DNA of 64,000 bases, from NCBI GenBank assembly GCA_900554415.1, contig USGU01000001.1, positions 124,001 to 188,000 on the forward strand, in the 5' to 3' direction. The notes under the pieces are model-generated. The model saw only the letters and a program-made list of their open reading frames with translations. It was not told the origin of the DNA and made no database searches. This stretch comes from an uncultured Lachnospiraceae bacterium (lineage in GTDB: Bacteria; Bacillota; Clostridia; Lachnospirales; Lachnospiraceae). The translations under genes and the position numbers were made by a program. Positions 33,416-41,214 of the stretch are shown here, piece by piece (positions within the stretch are counted from its first letter, which is position 1; each line of letters opens with the position of its first letter).

Positions 33416-34783
33416 TCACCGGTTTTCCTTATTTTCAACTATCGTTTCTGCTTCTTTTCCTGTTCTTTTTCTTAATATCATAAATGCAATCACGCATATA
33501 ATCACGGATAACAAAGACCCACCCGGTGCAGCCAGTCCCATCGGATAAAGGGTATCCGGAAAATATAGCGTTGCAAAATATGCTCCCGGAATGCGCACAC
33601 ATATAATTGACATTATATTATGCAAAAATGAAATTCCCGATAAACCATACGCACAAAAATAGCCGCTGAAGCTGAAATGTATTCCTGCAAAAACGCAGTC
33701 CCAGATATATGATTTCAAATACTGATTACCTAAAATAATCACAGCATCATTTTCCGTAAACATTCCCACCACGGAATTACCCATAAATTGTGTAATGACA
33801 GAAACCACTATTCCAAATCCTACGGTAATGAAAATAGCATAACGCAGGGTAGCGGATGCTCTCTCATGTTTTCCTGCTCCGATGTTCTGGGCTGAAAGAG
33901 CTGATACGGTAGACAGCATAGTCGACGGAACCAAAAATACTACTCCAATGATTTTCTCAACAATACCGACTGCTGCTGCATCATTTAATCCTCTGCGGTT
34001 TGCGATAACCGTAATTACAATAAATGCAATCTGAATAAATCCATCCTGCAGAGCCACCGGAATTCCTATTTTCAGGATTTTTCCCATCTTCTCCGCCTGT
34101 GGTTTGAAATCCTGTTTTTTCAATGTAATTCCGGTCTGCTTTCTGATAATGACAGCCAGTAACACAATGACACTGAGTGTTTGTGCCAGAGTTGTTCCAA
34201 GGGCTGCCCCGGCTGCGCCCATGTGTAGTCCTCCGATGAACAAATAGTCCAACACAATATTTGCCACACAGGCAATTGCTACAAAGTACATCGGACTCTT
34301 GGAATCTCCCAGTCCACGGAAAATAGAACTGATGATATTATACGCTGTAATAAAGGGAATCCCTATAAAACAAATGGTCAGGTAACGGACCGTTTCCGAT
34401 ATCGCTTCCGTTGGAGTTGACATCACTGCCACAATCGGCTTTACACAAATTAACAGAACTGCGGTAAGAACAATCGACAGCCCCATGAAAAGAATGACCG
34501 TATTTCCTACTGTCTGAGAGGCTTCCTTCATCTGTTTTCCGCCAATCGCCTTTCCGATTGTTACGGTGGAACCCATTGCAAGCCCTACAAGCATAACCGT
34601 AAGCATATGCATAACCTGACTTCCCACGGATACTGCTGTAATACGGTCTACTCCATTGAACTGACCGATGATAAATAAGTCTGCCATTCCATATAGTGTC
34701 TGCAAAAAATATGACAGTAAATAAGGCAGTGAAAAAAACAGGATGTTCTTAAATACACTCCCTGATGTTAAATCTTTTTCCAT
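33416..34783 (-). CDS. MATE family efflux transporter
   Basis: 455 residues and about twelve membrane spans in two homologous halves, with the DinF/NorM-like start GSVFKNILFFSLPYLLSYFLQTLYGMADLFIIGQF. It would export cationic compounds using Na+ or proton gradients. The C-terminus is a short charged tail. Substrate cannot be read from sequence. Confidence 0.92.
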   Translation of the reverse strand: MEKDLTSGSVFKNILFFSLPYLLSYFLQTLYGMADLFIIGQFNGVDRITAVSVGSQVMHMLTVMLVGLAMGSTVTIGKAIGGKQMKEASQTVGNTVILFMGLSIVLTAVLLICVKPIVAVMSTPTEAISETVRYLTICFIGIPFITAYNIISSIFRGLGDSKSPMYFVAIACVANIVLDYLFIGGLHMGAAGAALGTTLAQTLSVIVLLAVIIRKQTGITLKKQDFKPQAEKMGKILKIGIPVALQDGFIQIAFIVITVIANRRGLNDAAAVGIVEKIIGVVFLVPSTMLSTVSALSAQNIGAGKHERASATLRYAIFITVGFGIVVSVITQFMGNSVVGMFTENDAVIILGNQYLKSYIWDCVFAGIHFSFSGYFCAYGLSGISFLHNIMSIICVRIPGAYFATLYFPDTLYPMGLAAPGGSLLSVIICVIAFMILRKRTGKEAETIVENKENR

Positions 34784-34822
34784 TTACTTTTGTCCTCATC
34801 CTTTTCTCTCATTCTCTCTGTT

Positions 34823-35371
34823 CTAACATAATTCCAGTCTCATAAGAACCAGTTCCTGCCATTTTCCTTCTCTGGTTTTAAAGCCTCTTGGATTTCTGCC
34901 AAATTCCACAAAGCCATATTTCTGGTATAATTTTATAGCATTTTCATTTTCCGCAACAACTTCAAGCTCTAACTGTAAAAATCCGGCTTTTTTCGCACAC
35001 TCTATACACTCCCTGGTTAAGATGCTTCCGATTCCAAGCCCCCAGAATTCTTTGATAATACTAATACCAAACTCTGCCCGGTGTCTGGTTTTCTCCCGGT
35101 TATGAATGATACTGTTTCCGGCAGAACCTACTAATCTACCATCTACAAATGCGCAGATTTCAATATCTGTCTCACTTTCCTTCGTAATCTCTAATCGTTC
35201 CGCCGTCTGCTCCAGATTACGCTTTGACTCATCCGGATACGTTGTGAGAAAGTTTGTCTCGCTATGTGCCAATGCAAAATATTCCTGAAAAGCCTCTGCA
35301 TCTGACGGCTCTGCATTTCGCAGGATGCATTCTTTCCCATTCCGCAACTTAACTACTTTATTATAAATCAT
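34823..35371 (-). CDS. GNAT family N-acetyltransferase
   Basis: 182 residues, starting with LRNGKECILRNAEPSDAEAF and holding the acetyl-CoA motif EFWGLGIGSILTRECIECAKKAG (about 110-132) followed by NENAIKLYQKYGFVEFG, a typical GNAT ending. Substrate unknown. It follows the MATE gene region in the opposite order of transcription (it is upstream of it, 39 bases apart), so the two may be cotranscribed. Confidence 0.9.
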   Translation of the reverse strand: MIYNKVVKLRNGKECILRNAEPSDAEAFQEYFALAHSETNFLTTYPDESKRNLEQTAERLEITKESETDIEICAFVDGRLVGSAGNSIIHNREKTRHRAEFGISIIKEFWGLGIGSILTRECIECAKKAGFLQLELEVVAENENAIKLYQKYGFVEFGRNPRGFKTREGKWQELVLMRLELC

Positions 35372-35445
35372 CTAAATTCCTTCTTTCGTCTTTCTTTTTA
35401 TAATCCACAACATAACTTTCTCCCATTATAATACTATTTCACGCA

Positions 35446-35480
35446 AAAAGCCATGCACGAATCACTCATGCATGGCTTTT
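35446..35480 (-). terminator. Terminator of the alcohol dehydrogenase gene
   Basis: Perfect 12-bp stem (AAAAGCCATGCA / TGCATGGCTTTT) with an 11-base loop and a run of five T on the minus side, 22 bases after the dehydrogenase stop. Confidence 0.9.
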
Positions 35481-35502
35481 CTCCATAGGTTTTGTGTATA
35501 AC

Positions 35503-36672
35503 CTACATACTCTGTTTATAAATTTCCCGGATATCTTCTTTGGTAAGTGGCTTATATCCACCTTCCAGAATCAATGCTCCATTTACCAAATCGTCCAGCA
35601 TATCTTCTGTAGCTCCAAGCTCAGTAAGAGACATGGCAAGCCCCAGTTCCCGCATCCAGCTTTCCATTGCATCCAATCCGGCAAGTGCAATCTCCTTATC
35701 TGTCTTTCCTTCCGGATTTACATCCCATACATTTTTCGCAAATCTCATAAATTTAGGAAGTCCGGCATCCATAATATACTTGTAATACGGAAGGGAAACT
35801 GCGGAAAGCGTCATTCCATGAGTTGCATCTGTAACAGCTCCTGCGGACTGTCCGAGCATATGAACCATCCAGTCAGTAGCCTTTCCTTTTGCCACAAGGG
35901 TATTTAACGCCCATGTTGCGGTCCACATAATATTGCTTCTTGCCTCATAATCCTGGTCATTCTGATTTGCAATGCGGCTGGAATGAATCAAAGACTTCAT
36001 CAGTCCTTCACTGATATAATCACTTGTGTTATCGTCTTCCCCAGAGAAATATTGTTCGCAAATATGATTGAAAATATCATAAATCCCGGCTACCATCTGA
36101 TAATGAGGAAGTGTCAATGTATAATTTGGATTCATAATAGAAAATCTCGGCATAATTTTCTCATCTGCAAAGACATGTCCAATCTTTAATTTTGCCTTAT
36201 GATTCGTAATAACGGAACCTGCATTCATTTCAGAACCGGTTCCTACCATAGTAAGCACACATCCTACAGGAAGCGTCTCACAATCTGGTTCTTCAAAACG
36301 GATATAATATTTTTCCCATGGGTCTTCTTCACAGTTTACCGATACAGACACTGCTTTTGTATAATCACAAACAGAACCGCCACCTACTGCTAACAGAAAA
36401 TCCGCATGATGATTTCTTGCAATTTCTACACCTTCATATAATTTTTCGATGGTTGGATTCGGCATAACTCCGGCAATTTCTGCCACATTTTTGCCTTCTT
36501 CCTGAAGAATACGGACAACATCATCATAGATTCCGTTCTTTTTAATGGAACCGCCCCCATAAACTAAAACTACATTCTTTCCATACTTCTTCAATTCTGT
36601 ACCAAGATTGGAAAGTGCGTCAGCTCCAAAATATAATTTTGTCGGATTGCAATAAGTGAAATTACCTAACAT
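35503..36672 (-). CDS. Iron-containing alcohol dehydrogenase (YqhD/BdhA type)
   Basis: A 389-residue group III alcohol dehydrogenase. It has the NADPH-binding VYGGGSIKKNG near 38-48, AVGGGSVCDYTKAV near 95-108, and the metal-binding region with GIYDIFNHICEQYFSG (His) near 200 and ATHGMTLSAVSLPYY near 275. It reduces aldehydes or butyraldehyde-type compounds to alcohols. It is divergent from an AdhR-like MerR gene, whose expected operator lies exactly in its promoter, so it is probably an aldehyde-detoxifying enzyme. Confidence 0.93.
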   Translation of the reverse strand: MLGNFTYCNPTKLYFGADALSNLGTELKKYGKNVVLVYGGGSIKKNGIYDDVVRILQEEGKNVAEIAGVMPNPTIEKLYEGVEIARNHHADFLLAVGGGSVCDYTKAVSVSVNCEEDPWEKYYIRFEEPDCETLPVGCVLTMVGTGSEMNAGSVITNHKAKLKIGHVFADEKIMPRFSIMNPNYTLTLPHYQMVAGIYDIFNHICEQYFSGEDDNTSDYISEGLMKSLIHSSRIANQNDQDYEARSNIMWTATWALNTLVAKGKATDWMVHMLGQSAGAVTDATHGMTLSAVSLPYYKYIMDAGLPKFMRFAKNVWDVNPEGKTDKEIALAGLDAMESWMRELGLAMSLTELGATEDMLDDLVNGALILEGGYKPLTKEDIREIYKQSM

Positions 36673-36736
36673 AAATTCTTCTCCTTCTTTCTATCTTTCC
36701 CTTGAAAATCAAGGTAATCTGTTTTATAATGTAGAC

Positions 36737-36767
36737 ATTATAGTACCTAAACTTAACTTTAGGTCAA
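36737..36767 (-). promoter_or_regulatory. MerR-type promoter and operator of the alcohol dehydrogenase
   Basis: On the minus strand TTGACC (36762-36767) and TATAAT (36737-36742) are 19 bases apart, the over-long spacing that MerR-family activators correct by twisting DNA. The spacer contains a perfect dyad ACCTAAA (36745-36751) / TTTAGGT (36758-36764). Confidence 0.85.
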
Positions 36768-36822
36768 GTATTTTGCAGCATTATTTCAAAATTTTATACA
36801 AAGTTTAGAAAGGATGAAATTT

Positions 36823-37260
36823 ATGTATACCATCGGACAAGTATCAGAGATGTACAATCTTCCAATTTCAACATTAAGATATTACGATAAGGAGGGTCTT
36901 TTCCCGAATCTGGAACGTGTGGGGAATATACGAAAATTCAGTGACAATGAACTGGAAGCCCTCCACCTCATTGAATGTCTAAAGTTATCCGGACTTGAAA
37001 TCAAAGATATTAAATTATTTTTCCAGTGGGTAGCACAGGGCAGTTCTACTTATGGATGCCGCAAAGAACTTTTCGAACACCGAAAAGCGGTAGTAGAAGA
37101 AGAAATCAAAGCATTGGAAAAGTCACACGCCATGCTCGAGTTCAAATGCTGGTATTACGAAACAGCCATGAAAGATGGCACGGAAGACAACATCCGTGCC
37201 ATGCTCCCAGACAAGCTGCCTGCCGAAATTCAGAAGCTGTATGACAAAGCACACAGTTAA
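36823..37260 (+). CDS. MerR-family regulator, AdhR/NmlR-like aldehyde sensor
   Basis: 145 residues: MerR HTH at 1-40 (TLRYYDKEGLFPNLERVGNIRKFSDNEL), a dimer helix at about 80-115, and a short C-terminus without the metal-binding cysteines of MerR/CueR. From the ATG at 36823 (AGAAAGGATG upstream) residue 52 is a Cys in IECLK, the position of the reactive Cys52 of Bacillus AdhR as I recall it. Together with the divergent dehydrogenase this points to sensing of aldehydes or related electrophiles. Confidence 0.88.
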   Translation: MYTIGQVSEMYNLPISTLRYYDKEGLFPNLERVGNIRKFSDNELEALHLIECLKLSGLEIKDIKLFFQWVAQGSSTYGCRKELFEHRKAVVEEEIKALEKSHAMLEFKCWYYETAMKDGTEDNIRAMLPDKLPAEIQKLYDKAHS

Positions 37261-37277
37261 ATGTATTTATTACACGC

Positions 37278-37547
37278 CTAAAATTCTGTACTTTTCTGAT
37301 TCAGCCACTCAAGGGCCTGACAGATGCCTTCCTCCGAAAACGGAAACTCTTTTCCTTCCATTTTTTCCTTCGGAGTGACATCAAAGCAAAAAGGCCCTTC
37401 CCAGACATATCCTTTCAGAATCAACTCCTTTTCTTCGCCTTTTTCTATTTCTTCTTTTCCAAGCCGAAAGTTCATCTTTCCGTCACTTCCGGTAAAGTTT
37501 GACTTTTTATAAAAGTTGAGTGGAAATAATTGCATTCGTTTTATCAT
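37278..37547 (-). CDS. Small hypothetical protein, 89 residues
   Basis: An acidic soluble protein with a basic first 15 residues; I do not recognise a family. GCGGAGGAG precedes the ATG at ideal distance and the reading frame is uninterrupted, so I regard it as a real gene. It converges on the merR gene. Confidence 0.65.
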   Translation of the reverse strand: MIKRMQLFPLNFYKKSNFTGSDGKMNFRLGKEEIEKGEEKELILKGYVWEGPFCFDVTPKEKMEGKEFPFSEEGICQALEWLNQKSTEF

Positions 37548-37663
37548 TTTTCTCCTCCGCAGGTATCACTGTTGGCGACATTTGACTCCAACATCATTTT
37601 ATAGAAGTATACATATATTTTTATATTATATCGTTTTTATAGTACCTTATTTTTATATTTAAA

Positions 37664-37691
37664 AATGGAGTGTTTACACAAACACTCCATT
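37664..37691 (-). terminator. rpsU terminator
   Basis: Perfect 12-bp stem (AATGGAGTGTTT / AAACACTCCATT), 4-base loop, T-run on the minus side; 10 bases after the rpsU stop. Confidence 0.9.
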
Positions 37692-37701
37692 ACTTGCACT
37701 A

Positions 37702-37878
37702 TTAATTATATTTACGTTTTCTAGCAGCTTCGGATTTCTTTTTACGTCTTACGCTTGGCTTTTCGTAATGTTCTCTCTTACGAATCTCCTGCTGAATTCC
37801 TGCTTTAGCGCAGTTTCTTTTAAATCTGCGTAATGCGCTATCCAAAGTCTCGTTTTCTTTTACGATTACATTTGACAT
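37702..37878 (-). CDS. rpsU: 30S ribosomal protein S21
   Basis: 58 residues, very basic, with the S21 pattern: MSNVIVKENETLDSALRRF, then RNCAKAGIQQEIRKREHYE and a KPSVRRKKKSEAARKRK tail. It binds the small subunit near the anti-Shine-Dalgarno region. Short and easily missed. It has its own promoter (37958-37985) and terminator. Confidence 0.97.
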   Translation of the reverse strand: MSNVIVKENETLDSALRRFKRNCAKAGIQQEIRKREHYEKPSVRRKKKSEAARKRKYN

Positions 37879-37957
37879 AGTCTCACACCTAACCTCCCCT
37901 CCAGCCCTGTATTGTGCATGATACGACTGATCGGGTATATTTATTGCACTAGAACAT

Positions 37958-37985
37958 ATTATAACAGATTTATTTTTCTAGTCAA
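37958..37985 (-). promoter_or_regulatory. rpsU promoter
   Basis: TTGACT (37980-37985) and TATAAT (37958-37963) on the minus strand with a 16-base spacer; leader about 75 bases. Confidence 0.75.
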
Positions 37986-38077
37986 GTTCTTTCTTTCAAT
38001 TTTCTCCAAAAAATACCAGAGAAATACATCCAAAAATAATCTTGTCCTACAACATGTAGCTGTTATCTGCTTTTCAT

Positions 38078-40717
38078 TTACTGAATCTGTTCTGCTACTA
38101 CTTCTTTTACTTTCGCAAGGGCATCCGGAATACCAGCAGGATTCTTTCCTCCGGCCTGAGCCATATTCGGACGTCCACCGCCGCCTCCGCCTACTAAAGC
38201 AGCAATTCCTTTAATCAGATTTCCTGCATGAGCGCCTGCTTTCTGTGCTCCATCTGTGACAGTTGCCATGAGGCTGACTTTGCCGTCTGTTTCGGAAGCA
38301 ATCACAACAACACCTTCACCCAGTTTTGTCTTTAACTGATCTCCGAGTTCACGAAGTCCATTCATATCTACACCATCTACACGGACAGCAAGAACTTTCA
38401 TACCATTTACTTCTTCCACCTGATTCATAACATCGCCCATTGCATCTTTTGCCAGCTTGCTCTTCAGGCTTTCTACTTCACTGTGAAGTTCTTTTGCTTC
38501 TGTCTGTAAATGTCCAATCTTTTCAATCAGATTGTCCGGAGTTGCTTTTAACATCTTTGCAGCTTCCTGCATCTTATGTTCCAGTTCATTATAGTAATGG
38601 ATCAGACCTTTGGAAGTAAGTGCTTCGATTCGACGTACCCCGGCTGCCACACCTGATTCAGAAAGAATCTTGAATGCACCAATCTCTCCTGTATTTGATA
38701 CATGAGTACCACCGCAGAACTCAATGGAATAGTCTCCCATATTTACGACACGGACAATATCACCGTATTTTTCACCGAAAAGGGCCTGCGCTCCGGTCTT
38801 TCTTGCTTCTTCGATTGGCATATTCTTGATGATAACAGGAAGAGAATTGGAAATGCTTTCATTTACCAAGTCCTCTACTTTCTGAATTTCTTCCGGTGTC
38901 ATCGGTGAAAAATGAGAGAAGTCAAAACGGAGTCTTTCTTCATTTACAAAAGAACCAGCCTGCTCTACATGCGTTCCAAGTACGGTACGGAGTGCTTTCT
39001 GAAGCAAATGTGTTGCACTATGGTTTCTTGCAGAAAGTTTACGTTTTTCAGGTTCTACAGAAAGGGAAACCGTATCTCCTACTTTCATCATACCTTTTCT
39101 CATATATCCAACATGCCCAATCTTTCCACCGAGAAGCTTCACTACATCTTCTACAACAAATTCGCCGTCGGCACACCGGATAATACCGTTATCGGCTTCC
39201 TGTCCACCGCTTGTTGCGTAAAATGGTGTTTCTTCCACAAATAAAGTTCCTTTTTCTCCGTCAGAAAGTGCATCTACCACTTCTTCTTCGGTTGTAAGAA
39301 CGGTAATTTTTGACTCATATTCCAGATGGTCATATCCTACGAATTTAGAAGTAATACTTGGGTCGATGGATTCATATACGGTTACATCTGCTCCCATGTA
39401 GTTTGTAGTCTTGCGCATCTTTCTAGCTTGTTCACGCTGAACTTCCATGGCAGCTTTGAATCCTTCTTCGTCTACGTCCATACCTTCTTCTTCCAAGATT
39501 TCTTTGGTAAGGTCGATTGGGAATCCGTAAGTATCATAAAGCTTGAATGCATCGCTTCCTGATAAAGTCTTTACGCCTTCTTTTACCATATTTTCTTTCA
39601 TTTCAGCAAGAATACCAAGTCCCTGGTCGATGGTCTTGTCAAACTGTTCTTCCTCTTTGCGGATTACTTTTTTGATAAATTCCTGTTTTTCTTCCAGTTC
39701 CGGATATCCGTCTTTGGAACCGTCGATAACTGTCTGAGCCAGTTCAGTAAGGAATCCCGGTTCAATTCCGAGAAGTCTTCCATGACGGCATGCACGGCGG
39801 AGCAGACGGCGAAGTACATATCCTCTTCCTGCATTGGATGGCATAATACCATCTGAAATCATGAAGCATACAGAACGGATATGGTCTGTTATTACACGGA
39901 TGGATACATCTGTTGCTTCATCCTGATGATAAGACACACCTGCCATTTGACATACATGGTCACGAAGTGCTTTCAGTGTATCAATATCAAACATGGAATC
40001 TACATCCTGAACGACACACGCAAGTCTTTCAAGACCCATTCCTGTATCAATGTTCTTCTGCTCTAATTCCGTATAATGATTATGTCCGTCATTTTCAAAC
40101 TGTGTAAATACGTCATTCCAGATTTCCATAAAACGGTCACAGTCGCATCCTACTTTACAGTCTGGTTTGCCGCAGCCATATTTTTCTCCACGGTCATAAT
40201 AAATCTCAGAACATGGTCCGCATGGTCCTGCACCATGTTCCCAGAAGTTATCCTCTTTACCGAGACGGGTAATTCTTTCCGGTGCAATTCCGATTTCTTT
40301 TTCCCAGATTTCAAATGCTTCATCATCATCTTCATATACAGATGGATAAAGTCTGTCCGGGTCAAGTCCAACTACTTCTGTAAGGAATTCCCATGACCAG
40401 TGAATTGCTTCTGTTTTAAAATAATCTCCAAATGAGAAGTTTCCAAGCATTTCAAAGAAAGTACCGTGACGGGCTGTCTTACCAACATTTTCAATATCTC
40501 CTGTACGGATACACTTCTGACAGGTAGTCACACGACGGCATGGCGGAATCTCCTGTCCTGTAAAATATGGCTTTAATGGTGCCATTCCTGAGTTAATCAG
40601 CAACAAGCTGTTGTCATTGTGTGGAACAAGTGAAAAACTCTTCATTTTTAAATGTTCTTTACTCTCGAAAAATTCGAGGAACATTCTTCTTAATTCATTT
40701 ACTCCATATGCCTGCAT
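38078..40717 (-). CDS. alaS: Alanyl-tRNA synthetase
   Basis: 879 residues, full length. Class II aminoacylation core at 1-240 (NSGMAPLKPYF; the zinc-like cluster FWEHGAGPCGPCSEIYYD), tRNA-recognition domain to about 460, editing domain with RNHSATHLLQ near 567 and CGGTHVSNTGEIG near 670, and a C-terminal DHHA1 domain ending in the glycine-rich GGGGGGRPNMAQAGG. It charges tRNA-Ala and hydrolyses Ser/Gly-tRNA-Ala. Confidence 0.98.
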   Translation of the reverse strand: MQAYGVNELRRMFLEFFESKEHLKMKSFSLVPHNDNSLLLINSGMAPLKPYFTGQEIPPCRRVTTCQKCIRTGDIENVGKTARHGTFFEMLGNFSFGDYFKTEAIHWSWEFLTEVVGLDPDRLYPSVYEDDDEAFEIWEKEIGIAPERITRLGKEDNFWEHGAGPCGPCSEIYYDRGEKYGCGKPDCKVGCDCDRFMEIWNDVFTQFENDGHNHYTELEQKNIDTGMGLERLACVVQDVDSMFDIDTLKALRDHVCQMAGVSYHQDEATDVSIRVITDHIRSVCFMISDGIMPSNAGRGYVLRRLLRRACRHGRLLGIEPGFLTELAQTVIDGSKDGYPELEEKQEFIKKVIRKEEEQFDKTIDQGLGILAEMKENMVKEGVKTLSGSDAFKLYDTYGFPIDLTKEILEEEGMDVDEEGFKAAMEVQREQARKMRKTTNYMGADVTVYESIDPSITSKFVGYDHLEYESKITVLTTEEEVVDALSDGEKGTLFVEETPFYATSGGQEADNGIIRCADGEFVVEDVVKLLGGKIGHVGYMRKGMMKVGDTVSLSVEPEKRKLSARNHSATHLLQKALRTVLGTHVEQAGSFVNEERLRFDFSHFSPMTPEEIQKVEDLVNESISNSLPVIIKNMPIEEARKTGAQALFGEKYGDIVRVVNMGDYSIEFCGGTHVSNTGEIGAFKILSESGVAAGVRRIEALTSKGLIHYYNELEHKMQEAAKMLKATPDNLIEKIGHLQTEAKELHSEVESLKSKLAKDAMGDVMNQVEEVNGMKVLAVRVDGVDMNGLRELGDQLKTKLGEGVVVIASETDGKVSLMATVTDGAQKAGAHAGNLIKGIAALVGGGGGGRPNMAQAGGKNPAGIPDALAKVKEVVAEQIQ

Positions 40718-40834
40718 TTTTGTCCTCCTAGTATATTCCCATCATTTATAAAAAATGAAAATTTGCTAATTATTAATTATAAGACCCTTTCTATACTTTG
40801 TCAATGACCGGAAGTCTTTTATAAACATCAAAAA

Positions 40835-40860
40835 GCAGACCACTGATTTCTGTGGCCTGC
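40835..40860 (-). terminator. Terminator of the 46-residue membrane protein gene
   Basis: 9-bp stem (GCAGGCCAC / GTGGTCTGC, one G-U) with an 8-base loop, followed by TTTTTGAT on the minus strand. Confidence 0.8.
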
Positions 40861-40920
40861 CCATTCTTCTTATTTTAAAATCATTTTCTTTCTCTTTGTG
40901 ATAAATGCCTGTCCTTCTGA

Positions 40921-41061
40921 CTACTCAGCATCTGTATTTGCTGCTGTCTTTGCATCCTTGTTATCACGCAGCTTCTTTCCAAGTAAGATACCGCAAAATG
41001 CTACAGCTCCAATAATAACCATCTTAAATAAATATCCAATTAATGATGAAAAAAATGCCAT
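40921..41061 (-). CDS. Small membrane protein, 46 residues
   Basis: MAFFSSLIGYLFKMVIIGAV is followed by more hydrophobic residues, making one membrane span (about 8-27), then a charged tail (GKKLRDNKDAK). No family recognised. Its reality is supported by a strong TAGGAGG eight bases before the ATG, a promoter at 41107-41135 and its own terminator. Confidence 0.75.
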   Translation of the reverse strand: MAFFSSLIGYLFKMVIIGAVAFCGILLGKKLRDNKDAKTAANTDAE

Positions 41062-41106
41062 ATCTATTGCCTCCTAATCGTAAATTTCTCTTTCTAAACT
41101 ATATCT

Positions 41107-41135
41107 ATAGTACCACAAACTGTCACACATTTCAA
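41107..41135 (-). promoter_or_regulatory. Promoter of the 46-residue protein gene
   Basis: TTGAAA (41130-41135) and TACTAT (41107-41112) on the minus strand, 17-base spacer. Confidence 0.5.
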
Positions 41136-41214
41136 ACCTTTTTCTCAAAATCGTGTATACGTTTACACTAAAATCACAATTTGAACCTGTCTGAATTGCT
41201 ACTATATATTCCAT

